Source: RGIG6165 sp045545175
GTDB taxonomy: Bacteria; Bacillota; Clostridia; Oscillospirales; Feifaniaceae
Assembly: GCA_045545175.1 (NCBI GenBank)
Contig: JAZQAK010000005.1
Coordinates: 1 to 15,340 of the forward strand
Length of the DNA stretch: 15,340 nt
Reading direction: 5' to 3'
Part shown: in pieces, positions 7,520 to 13,507 of the stretch
Numbering within the stretch: the stretch's first letter is position 1
Layout: each line of letters opens with the position of its first letter
Notes under the pieces: model-generated
What the model was told of the DNA's origin: nothing
Databases searched by the model: none
What the model saw: only the letters and a program-made list of their open reading frames with translations
Translations under genes and position numbers: made by a program

Positions 7520-7981
7520 ATGGATAAAAGAAAATTTAATGAGCGTGACAAAAAGAATTATAAAAAGTATGCCGAAAGGTTTGCACCAAAATCAAATCTG
7601 ATTAAAGACTGCGTTTTTGCTTTTGTTATCGGCGGGATAATTTGTGTTATCGGGCAGGGAATAGGAGACATTGGTAAAATGCTCGGCGTCAATGAGGAAA
7701 ATGTCAAAACCCTTATTCCGTGTTCCCTTATTGTACTTTCCTGTGTTCTTACGGGACTTGGCTTATACCAAAAAATTGCAAAGTATGCGGGTGCCGGGAC
7801 TTTAGTTCCCATTACAGGCTTTGCAAATGCTATAAGCTCGATTTCAATCGACTCAAAGGCTGAAGGACTAATCCTCGGCGTTGGCGCAAATATATTTAAA
7901 ATTGCAGGTCCTGTTATTGTTTATGGGACGCTTACGAGCGTAATAATCGGTGTGTATTATTGGATTTTATCTTTTATATAA
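7520..7981 (+). CDS. spoVAC: Stage V sporulation protein AC
   Basis: SpoVAC is an inner-membrane protein of the SpoVA channel, which moves calcium-dipicolinate into the forespore and releases it at germination. The 153-residue product matches the family in length and features: a basic N-terminus, APKSNLIKDCVFAFVIGG, ICVIGQ, the signature AGAGTLVPITGFANAISS (about 92-109), EGLILGVGANIFKIAGPV and four hydrophobic segments. ATG at 7520 is preferred to the GTG at 7511 because GAGG lies eight bases before it. spoVAC normally sits in a spoVA operon with spoVAD and spoVAE/AEB; here it stands alone, flanked by the divergent MBOAT gene and by a convergent gene that overlaps its 3' end by 8 bases. No clear sigma-G or sigma-F promoter could be picked out upstream. 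It is good evidence that the host lineage forms endospores. Confidence 0.93.
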   Translation: MDKRKFNERDKKNYKKYAERFAPKSNLIKDCVFAFVIGGIICVIGQGIGDIGKMLGVNEENVKTLIPCSLIVLSCVLTGLGLYQKIAKYAGAGTLVPITGFANAISSISIDSKAEGLILGVGANIFKIAGPVIVYGTLTSVIIGVYYWILSFI

Positions 7982-8600
7982 TAATTTCATCCAAATCAAT
8001 CGCGGCATTTGCGTCGAATCTCGACCTTGCTGCGATTTCTTTTTTCTTTCCGCATACCTTGCAAGTCACAACTGCCTTGTCGTAGTCGATGAGAACCTTG
8101 ACAGCGGAGCTTCCGCAACTGCATTTAATTTTCTTGTCTTCCTGAAGATTTCCGATTGCAAAGAGTACCTCTCTCATTACGCTCGTGTCTGCAACCATGA
8201 CATTTGCATCCTTGGCGTTGGAGTCTTCTTCGTTTGTTTCTTCAATTATATCTGCAATTTCTCTGCCCGAACGGATAATTTCATCGTCTACATAGTCACT
8301 TTCACCGATAAAACAGATGTCAATGCCTGTAAATGAACAGGGGAAGCAGTATATTTCCTTTTCAAAGAACATCTCAGGGGAAATCTTGTACGGATGTGCA
8401 TGGGGACACATAAGACAAGGAACAAGCAGGGATATTGAACCTGAGGGTTCTTTTATTATTTCAAGATGGCTTTTTCCGCACTGAATACAGGGCATACTCA
8501 TTTTGCCCTTATCAAGTCTTTCACGTGTTACGTCAAAGGTGAGTATTGCACCGCAGTGGGGGCATCTGTATGCAACCGTTGTTTTTGTTCTTGTATCCAT
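7974..8600 (-). CDS. Cysteine-rich zinc-ribbon-like protein
   Basis: No named function is recognised. The 208-residue soluble protein has six cysteine pairs: C13/C16 (CPHC), C38/C41 (CIQC), C62/C65 (CLMC), C85/C88 (CFPC), C160/C162 (CSC) and C180/C183 (CKVC). This spacing suggests two or three zinc ribbons, the first pair of knuckles resembling CpXC-type domains, and an acidic linker about 101-130 (YVDDE to TNEEDSNAKD). The C-terminal ribbon is about 155-190. AGGAG lies eight bases before the ATG. The ogg stop is nine bases upstream, so the two genes are probably co-transcribed. Its 3' end overlaps spoVAC by 8 bases in convergent orientation with no hairpin between. A nucleic-acid or metal-binding role is possible but unproven. 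Confidence 0.82.
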   Translation of the reverse strand: MDTRTKTTVAYRCPHCGAILTFDVTRERLDKGKMSMPCIQCGKSHLEIIKEPSGSISLLVPCLMCPHAHPYKISPEMFFEKEIYCFPCSFTGIDICFIGESDYVDDEIIRSGREIADIIEETNEEDSNAKDANVMVADTSVMREVLFAIGNLQEDKKIKCSCGSSAVKVLIDYDKAVVTCKVCGKKKEIAARSRFDANAAIDLDEIII

Positions 8601-8609
8601 AATAATCTC

Positions 8610-9440
8610 CTAAAGATATACATTGTTTTTACATCTTTCGTAGTAGAAAAGATATTGCTGTGCGATGCCTGCGTGTTTTCCCGTAAAGTGTGGCGACATG
8701 CCGTCGGAATAGTAATTGTTGAGAATCTTTTTTACCCATACGTCAATTGGAAAGGCATCGTATTTTGAAAAACCGAAAAGAAGTACACAGCAGGCAACCT
8801 TGGGACCTACACCCTTTATTGTCATAAGAGCCTGCATTGCTTCATCAAGAGGCATATCAAAAATTGTGTTTAAGTCAAGCTCGCCGCTTACTACCTTTGA
8901 AGCAGCATCAAATATGTATTTTGCACGAAAGCCTGTTTTAAGTGCGAAAATCGCATCTGTTCCTGCTTCATACAGCGTCTTTGCTGTAGGAAAAGCGTAT
9001 CTTTCAATACCGTCACCACACTCTATTTTCTCACCGTATGCCTTCGACATGTTTTCGATAATGCCTTTTATGCGCGGGATATTGTTATTCTGGCTTATTA
9101 TAAATGAACATAGTGTTTCCCAAGGGTCCTGTCTGAGAATCCGGATACCCGAAGAAAACAGGGAAGCGGTGTAAAGTGTTTTGTCGTCTTTAAATGAGTC
9201 TATGTATAAAGAATAATCATTGTCAAGATTAAGAAAGCCGTGCCAAAGTGTGTCAAATGTCTCTTTGTCACAGTTAAAGTCTACGCTGTTTTCACTCTGC
9301 GTAATTTCCAGATATTTGCCAAATGCCACACCGCAGTAAGTGTTTTCTTTGCTCTCGTGCTTATTGAACCTGAAGCACTGACCGCAGTCAAAAATCTGGG
9401 CTATGTCAAAATTCTTTGGTCTTTCTATTGTATACATCAT
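8610..9440 (-). CDS. ogg: OGG1-type 8-oxoguanine DNA glycosylase/AP lyase
   Basis: The enzyme removes 8-oxoguanine from DNA opposite cytosine and nicks the abasic site, starting base-excision repair. The 276-residue protein has an OGG_N-like N-domain with the recognisable DCGQCFRF (18-25), the family hallmark IISQNNNIPRIKGI (114-127), and a helix-hairpin-helix GPD domain: MTIKGVGPKVACCVLLFGF (206-224) with catalytic Lys214, then FPIDVWVK (230-237) with catalytic Asp233. The presence of the Lys marks it as a bifunctional glycosylase. Two ATGs stand in tandem (9440 and 9437) behind a weak GGTGAT; either may be used. It leads a two-gene unit with the zinc-ribbon-like protein and is divergent from the DUF6062-like gene. 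Confidence 0.92.
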   Translation of the reverse strand: MMYTIERPKNFDIAQIFDCGQCFRFNKHESKENTYCGVAFGKYLEITQSENSVDFNCDKETFDTLWHGFLNLDNDYSLYIDSFKDDKTLYTASLFSSGIRILRQDPWETLCSFIISQNNNIPRIKGIIENMSKAYGEKIECGDGIERYAFPTAKTLYEAGTDAIFALKTGFRAKYIFDAASKVVSGELDLNTIFDMPLDEAMQALMTIKGVGPKVACCVLLFGFSKYDAFPIDVWVKKILNNYYSDGMSPHFTGKHAGIAQQYLFYYERCKNNVYL

Positions 9441-9472
9441 CGTATCACCGAAATTAAATTTACATGAAGGTG

Positions 9473-9501
9473 TTGATTTTATTCTCTTTGTGTGTTAGCA
9501 T
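9473..9501 (+). promoter_or_regulatory. Candidate sigma-A promoter for the DUF6062-like gene
   Basis: TTGATT (9473-9478, 4/6 to consensus), a 17-base spacer and TAGCAT (9496-9501, 4/6) lie upstream of AAGGAG (9511-9516) and the ATG at 9527. Spacing is ideal but the boxes are only moderate; this is a prediction by eye. Confidence 0.4.
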
Positions 9502-9526
9502 AAAAGGGATAAGGAGCTGATAAAAA

Positions 9527-10216
9527 ATGGATGAAAAAATCTATACCATACCTGTCAACGAAGCCTTTGATGAATATGACGGCTGTCCCTTTTGCAGAAT
9601 GAGAAGAACTCTTGAGGATAATGAACGTGAGCTTATAATGGGTGCTTCCATGATGGAGCCTGACATAAGAATCAAGACGAATAAGCTCGGATTTTGCAGA
9701 AAGCATTATGATAAAATGTTCCAGATGAATAACCGTCTCAGCCTTGCGCTCATGCTTGAAAGCCATCTTGCTGAGATTACCGATAAAACAGTTATATGGA
9801 AAAATTCTCTTCTCGGAAAAGATAATACAAAGAAGGCGGCTGAAAATATGAGAACTCTCAAAAAGAGCTGCTATGTCTGCGAAAGAACATACGAAAAGTT
9901 TGAAAAGATGCTGTTCTGTGCAGTAATTCTCTGGGCAAACGGTCCCGAGTTTAAGGAAAAGATGTCAAAACAGCCATACTTCTGTATTGAACACGCCGAA
10001 GAGTTTTTAGAGACTGCAAGAGTAAAGCTTGATAAAAAGTCATTTGCCGCATTTGCGGAACAGTTGTCGTCTGTTCAATCAAATTATCTTGAATCCCTTA
10101 AAGAAGATGTTTCCTGGTTCTGTAAGAAATTTGATTACAGATATGAAAACGAGCCGTGGGGTAATGCGAAAAACTCTGTTGAACGTGCAATCAAGTTCTT
10201 AGAGAGCGATTATTGA
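9527..10216 (+). CDS. DUF6062-like protein with duplicated Cys/His motif
   Basis: This 229-residue soluble protein looks like the DUF6062 family of Firmicutes, whose function is unknown to me. It contains two similar modules. The first has CPFCRMR with C20/C23, then FCRKHYDKM with C57/H60. The second has CYVCERT with C115/C118, then FCIEHAEEF with C153/H156. The CX2C to CX2H gap is 33 residues in the first and 34 in the second, which suggests an internal duplication of a metal-binding fold. No signal peptide or membrane helix is seen. AAGGAG lies ten bases before the ATG. The gene is alone on its strand and its 3' end overlaps rex by 7 bases, in convergent orientation. Confidence 0.82.
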   Translation: MDEKIYTIPVNEAFDEYDGCPFCRMRRTLEDNERELIMGASMMEPDIRIKTNKLGFCRKHYDKMFQMNNRLSLALMLESHLAEITDKTVIWKNSLLGKDNTKKAAENMRTLKKSCYVCERTYEKFEKMLFCAVILWANGPEFKEKMSKQPYFCIEHAEEFLETARVKLDKKSFAAFAEQLSSVQSNYLESLKEDVSWFCKKFDYRYENEPWGNAKNSVERAIKFLESDY

Positions 10217-10869
10217 TTGTTTTCCTTTTCAAGAGCTACTTCATAGCAAAGAGCCATGAGCGAGTCTCCGAGGTGAACATTTTCAATCTTGATGTTCTTG
10301 CCTTCGGGACATGAGATTTCTGCATTTGAGAAGTTCCAGATGCCTCTGATTTCTGTTTCTGCAAGTACTTCAAGTGTGTTCTTTGCGGCGGTCTTGGGAA
10401 TTGTGAGAACTGCAATATCAATGCCGTTGTCCATGCAGAAGTTTGTCATGTCCTTTGCATCCATTACGGTGAGTTCTCCGAAAGAAGTACCGATTACATT
10501 TGGGTCTGTGTCAAACAGGCCCATTACTTTTATACCTCTCTTTTCAAAGAGGGGATTGTTTACAAGAGCCTTGCCCACGTTTCCGATACCTACAATAATC
10601 GCTGTAAGTCCGTTGTCAACGCCTAAAATATGGGAGATTTCGGAGTAGAGGAACTTTACGTTGTAGCCGTAGCCCTGCTGACCGAAACCGCCGAAGCAGT
10701 TGAGGTCCTGTCTTATCTGGGAGGCTGTAATGTTCATCTTTTCAGAAAGTTCACGTGAAGATATTCTCATGATGTCATTTCTGATAAGCTCACGTAAATA
10801 TCTGAAGTATCTTGGAAGTCTTCTGATTACAGCATTGGAAATTTTCTTGTCGTTCTGTTTGTTGTTCAT
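10210..10869 (-). CDS. rex: Redox-sensing transcriptional repressor Rex
   Basis: Rex senses the NADH/NAD+ ratio and represses fermentation and respiratory genes until NADH releases it from DNA. The 219-residue product has the winged helix-turn-helix domain (about 1-85) with RRLPRYFRYL (16-25) and ITASQIRQDL (47-56), then a Rossmann domain with the nucleotide loop GIGNVG (94-99) and the family's FDTDPNVIG (119-127) and C-terminal swapped helix. AAGGTG lies eight bases before the ATG; the tsaD stop is 21 bases upstream. It is the last gene of a five-gene operon. A half-matching Rex operator sits in that operon's promoter region, so autoregulation is possible. Confidence 0.95.
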   Translation of the reverse strand: MNNKQNDKKISNAVIRRLPRYFRYLRELIRNDIMRISSRELSEKMNITASQIRQDLNCFGGFGQQGYGYNVKFLYSEISHILGVDNGLTAIIVGIGNVGKALVNNPLFEKRGIKVMGLFDTDPNVIGTSFGELTVMDAKDMTNFCMDNGIDIAVLTIPKTAAKNTLEVLAETEIRGIWNFSNAEISCPEGKNIKIENVHLGDSLMALCYEVALEKENNQ

Positions 10870-10890
10870 CGTTTTACACCTTCAAATAAT

Positions 10891-11931
10891 TTATACTTCA
10901 TCAACGCCCATTGTTGCATAGGCATTGAGTGTTGTGTCTGCTTTTTTATTGCCTTCGGTATATTCGTAATATCCTTGAGAGGCAATCATCACAGCATTGT
11001 CTCCACACAAAGAAAGCGGTGGAATGTAGAGCTTAACTCCATATTTTTCTGCAAGCTCGGTAATAGCCTGCCGAATATGGCTGTTTGCACTGACTCCTCC
11101 GGCAAGCACAAACTTCTTAGATTTAAATAAATCCATGTCATTGAAAAGAAGTTCAACTCTTTTGGCAATGGCTTTTACTACAGCACCGGTATATGATGCA
11201 GCAATATCAGCCTTATTGTATTCAGTTTTGTTCTGCTCTAACTTATGAATGAAGTTGATCGCGGCAGTTTTCAGACCCGAAAATGAGAAATCGTAAGGAC
11301 TGTCTTTTACTGATGCCTGGGGAAACTCAATAAATGTTTTGTCGCCCTCATATGCAAGCTTGTCCATTTTTGCACCGCCGGGATAAGGGAGTGATAAAAG
11401 CCTTGCAACCTTGTCAAAGGCTTCACCTGCGGCATCATCTCGTGTAGCTCCGATGATTTCAAAGTCTGTATAGCTGTTGACACCGATAAGAGAGGTATGA
11501 CCGCCAGACATAACAAGTGAGGTAAAAGGTGGCTCTAAATATTCTTTGCCGTCTTTTCCGTCAAAGTGACAGTAGTTTGCAGCAATGTGACCTCTTATGT
11601 GATGTACCGGAATTAGAGGTATGTCCAACTTAAATGCAAGCGATTTTGCAAAATTAACGCCAACAAGCAAAGCACCGATAAGCCCGGGACAGTTAGTTAC
11701 TGCAATTGCATCAATGTCGGAAAGCGAAACACCGGCTTCCTCAAGAGCTTCGTTGGTGAGCCCTGAGATTGCCTCAGTATGAGCTCGGCTTGCGATTTCC
11801 GGAACCACACCGCCGTAAAGTGCATGTATTTCAATTTGTGAAGCTATTTTATTTGCAAGAACTTCTCGTCCGTCTTTGACTATTGCAACGGCTGTTTCGT
11901 CACACGAGGACTCAAATCCTAAAATAAGCAT
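10891..11931 (-). CDS. tsaD: tRNA N6-adenosine threonylcarbamoyltransferase
   Basis: TsaD, with TsaB and TsaE, moves the threonylcarbamoyl group from threonylcarbamoyl-AMP onto A37 of ANN-reading tRNAs, giving t6A. The 346-residue product has the ASKHA start LGFESSCDETAVAIV (4-18), the metal-binding HIRGH (111-115), VMSGGHTSLIG (140-150), FSFSGLKTA and a C-terminal LCGDNAVMIA in which the family more often has CTDNA. AAGGAAA lies before the ATG. rimI ends 16 bases upstream. tsaB, tsaE and tsaC are not in this window; tsaB and tsaE usually precede rimI-tsaD in Clostridia, and here ywlE and the deaminase take that place. Confidence 0.96.
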   Translation of the reverse strand: MLILGFESSCDETAVAIVKDGREVLANKIASQIEIHALYGGVVPEIASRAHTEAISGLTNEALEEAGVSLSDIDAIAVTNCPGLIGALLVGVNFAKSLAFKLDIPLIPVHHIRGHIAANYCHFDGKDGKEYLEPPFTSLVMSGGHTSLIGVNSYTDFEIIGATRDDAAGEAFDKVARLLSLPYPGGAKMDKLAYEGDKTFIEFPQASVKDSPYDFSFSGLKTAAINFIHKLEQNKTEYNKADIAASYTGAVVKAIAKRVELLFNDMDLFKSKKFVLAGGVSANSHIRQAITELAEKYGVKLYIPPLSLCGDNAVMIASQGYYEYTEGNKKADTTLNAYATMGVDEV

Positions 11932-11947
11932 TTGCTGTTTCCTTTCA

Positions 11948-12406
11948 TTAAAGATACAGATTCATAAGAATCGCATCTTCTGTAGGGGATTTATAGTAAT
12001 TTTTACGTCTGCCTACTTCGCGGTATCCAAGCTGCGTATAAAGATTGATGGCAGGCAGATTTGATTCACGAACTTCAAGCGTGATAACGCTAATACCATT
12101 TGTTTTAGAATTAGCGTAGAGGCTTTTCAGAAGATTTTTTGCTATACCGCAGCGTCTGTTGTCAGGATGAACAGCTACATTTGCAATTTGAACCTCGTCA
12201 AGTACAACCGAATATGTTATATAGCCGAACACGCACTTGTCATAGCTGGCAACCAGTATTTTGCTTGTACTGCATTCTGAAAACTCGCATAGTGCCTTGA
12301 AAGACCATGGTGGATTTATTGAGAGTTGTTCGATTTTTGATATATCTTCTAAATCTTCTTTTTTATAATATCGGTATGTGGTGTTTCTAATATCTAATTT
12401 AGGCAT
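11948..12406 (-). CDS. rimI: RimI-type protein N-alpha-acetyltransferase (GNAT)
   Basis: RimI acetylates the N-terminal alanine of ribosomal protein bS18; close relatives act on other N-termini. The 152-residue product is a single GNAT domain with VQIANVAVHPDNRRCGIAKN, where RRCGIA forms the acetyl-CoA loop, then LEVRESNLPAINLYTQLGY, the RimI hallmark, near the C-terminus. The start is taken as the ATG at 12406-12404 with GAGTG upstream; a GTG at 12415 is possible but has no ribosome site. It overlaps the end of the phosphatase gene by 8 bases and is followed by tsaD 16 bases later, a common pairing in Firmicutes. Confidence 0.9.
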   Translation of the reverse strand: MPKLDIRNTTYRYYKKEDLEDISKIEQLSINPPWSFKALCEFSECSTSKILVASYDKCVFGYITYSVVLDEVQIANVAVHPDNRRCGIAKNLLKSLYANSKTNGISVITLEVRESNLPAINLYTQLGYREVGRRKNYYKSPTEDAILMNLYL

Positions 12407-12833
12407 TATATTCACTCGTTAATTCGTTTAATATTGCTTCAATGCAGTTTGAAATTTCGTCTCTACATTTTCTGTATACATTTACGTCACCGCCAAAGGG
12501 ATCTGTTATATCTTTTGGCATTACAAATATTTTAGCACCATATTGGGGAAACATGGATAAAAGCGTTGAAGCGTGATTTTTTGTCATGCAGATTATCTTG
12601 TCAGCTTTTTCCATAATCTTCTCAGATATGGGAGTTGATACTGTGTTGAAAGTAATCCCCAACTCATTTAAAACAATCTTCGCATTATCGCTGATTGGTG
12701 TGACACCGTCAGCAAATATGCCGCAGGATGTAGCAAAAAAATGACCGTCCTCCCATGTCAAGCTGTTAAAAATTGCTTCCGCCATAGGGCTTCTGCAAGT
12801 GTTACCTGTGCAGACAAATAGAATATGTTTCAT
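12399..12833 (-). CDS. ywlE: Low-molecular-weight phosphatase of the YwlE (protein-arginine phosphatase) type
   Basis: YwlE removes phosphate from phospho-arginine on proteins marked by the McsB kinase. The 144-residue product starts MKHILFVCTGNTCRSPMAEA, holding the CX5R loop with nucleophile Cys8 and Arg14. Thr at position 12 in CTGNTCRS is the residue that, in Bacillus YwlE, favours phospho-arginine over the Ile of tyrosine phosphatases. The general-acid loop is DPFGG. The ATG at 12833 comes one base after the deaminase stop, which points to translational coupling; an in-frame start at 12875 would overlap the deaminase by 41 bases. McsB is not in the window, so the arginine specificity is inferred from the loop. 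Confidence 0.88.
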   Translation of the reverse strand: MKHILFVCTGNTCRSPMAEAIFNSLTWEDGHFFATSCGIFADGVTPISDNAKIVLNELGITFNTVSTPISEKIMEKADKIICMTKNHASTLLSMFPQYGAKIFVMPKDITDPFGGDVNVYRKCRDEISNCIEAILNELTSEYNA

Positions 12834-12834
12834 T

Positions 12835-13323
12835 TTAATAACCAAACTTACCTGTAAGACTGTCGTCGTCTTCAATCCAGTCCTTTACATTGTAAACAGA
12901 AAATTCAGTAGGCGTTTCACGTACTACAACCTTTTCGATACCGGCATTGATAACGTTACGCTTACACATCTGACAGCAGCAGGTGCCGCCCATAAGCTGT
13001 CCCGTAGGGGCATCAACGCAGGCAAGATAGAGGGTTGAACCCATCATCTGATGAGCTGCGGCGGCAATTATTGCATTCTGCTCAGCATGGATGCTTCTGC
13101 ACATTTCGTATCTTTCACCTCTGGGAATACCAAGTTCTTCTCTCATGCAAGTGCCAAGATCCGAGCAGTTCTTTCTGCCTCTCGGCGCACCATTATAGCC
13201 TGTAGATACTATTGAGTCGTTTGATACAATAATTGCGCCGAATTTACGTCTTAAACATGTGCTTCTTGCGGCAACCGTCTGTGCGATATCAAGGTAGTAA
13301 TTCTCTTTGCTTATGCGTTCCAT
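12835..13323 (-). CDS. Deoxycytidylate deaminase (ComEB-like)
   Basis: dCMP deaminase makes dUMP for thymidylate synthesis. The 162-residue product has the zinc and proton-transfer motif HAEQNAI (H79, E81) and the second zinc motif CCQMC (C117 and C120) followed by KRNVINAGI. In most relatives the residue before the first zinc cysteine is Pro (PCxxC); here it is Cys116. The N-terminal part has further cysteines (C23, C53, C59, C75) that could form the structural zinc site of this family. ATG at 13323 is chosen because AAGGAGG stands eight bases upstream; the ATG at 13350 lacks a site. It leads the operon ending in rex. Competence is not implied by the ComEB name. Confidence 0.9.
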   Translation of the reverse strand: MERISKENYYLDIAQTVAARSTCLRRKFGAIIVSNDSIVSTGYNGAPRGRKNCSDLGTCMREELGIPRGERYEMCRSIHAEQNAIIAAAAHQMMGSTLYLACVDAPTGQLMGGTCCCQMCKRNVINAGIEKVVVRETPTEFSVYNVKDWIEDDDSLTGKFGY

Positions 13324-13349
13324 ATTGTGCGCCTCCTTGTTTTTGGGCA

Positions 13350-13367
13350 TAATTATACATTTAACAA
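13350..13367 (-). promoter_or_regulatory. Possible degenerate Rex operator
   Basis: Just after the -10 box, the minus strand reads TTGTTAA, four bases, ATAATTA. The first half equals the clostridial Rex half-site (TTGTTAA-N4-TTAACAA) and the second matches 4 of 7. Placed at the expected transcription start of the operon that ends in rex, it could allow feedback. Such half-sites are expected a few times by chance in a window of this size and base composition. Confidence 0.25.
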
Positions 13368-13370
13368 CTT

Positions 13371-13399
13371 ATTATATAATAAAAGAGTGTTTTCGTCAA
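13371..13399 (-). promoter_or_regulatory. Sigma-A promoter of the deaminase-to-rex operon
   Basis: On the minus strand TTGACG (13399-13394, 5/6), a 17-base spacer and TATAAT (13376-13371, 6/6) form a near-consensus promoter. Transcription would start near 13364, about 40 bases before the deaminase ATG and its AAGGAGG site. Confidence 0.85.
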
Positions 13400-13431
13400 G
13401 TTTTTTATCAATATTTTATTGTAAAAATGTG

Positions 13432-13459
13432 TTGAAAAATTGTGAAACCATGGTATAAT
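13432..13459 (+). promoter_or_regulatory. Sigma-A promoter of the NodB-like/HD-domain gene pair
   Basis: TTGAAA (13432-13437, 4/6), a 16-base spacer and TATAAT (13454-13459, 6/6) on the plus strand. The predicted start near 13466 gives a leader of about 42 bases and rules out the in-frame GTG at 13442 as the start codon. It stands back-to-back with the minus-strand promoter, with about 30 A/T-rich bases between the two -35 boxes. Confidence 0.7.
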
Positions 13460-13507
13460 ATTTTTAAGGGCAATGAGCCTGATTTTGATTTGAGACGGTG
13501 CGGTATT

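Noticed and set aside
8515..8532. parS-like sequence TCTTTCACGTGTTACG (12 of 16 to TGTTTCACGTGAAACA), and CACGTG cores at about 2447 and 10752
   Set aside because: Three CACGTG cores are about what chance predicts for a window of this size and base composition, all lie inside genes, and none keeps both arms of the parS palindrome.
13442..13507. N-terminal extension of the NodB-like protein from a GTG at 13442
   Set aside because: The GTG lies upstream of the TATAAT box at 13454-13459 and has no ribosome site; the extension looks unlike the rest of the protein.
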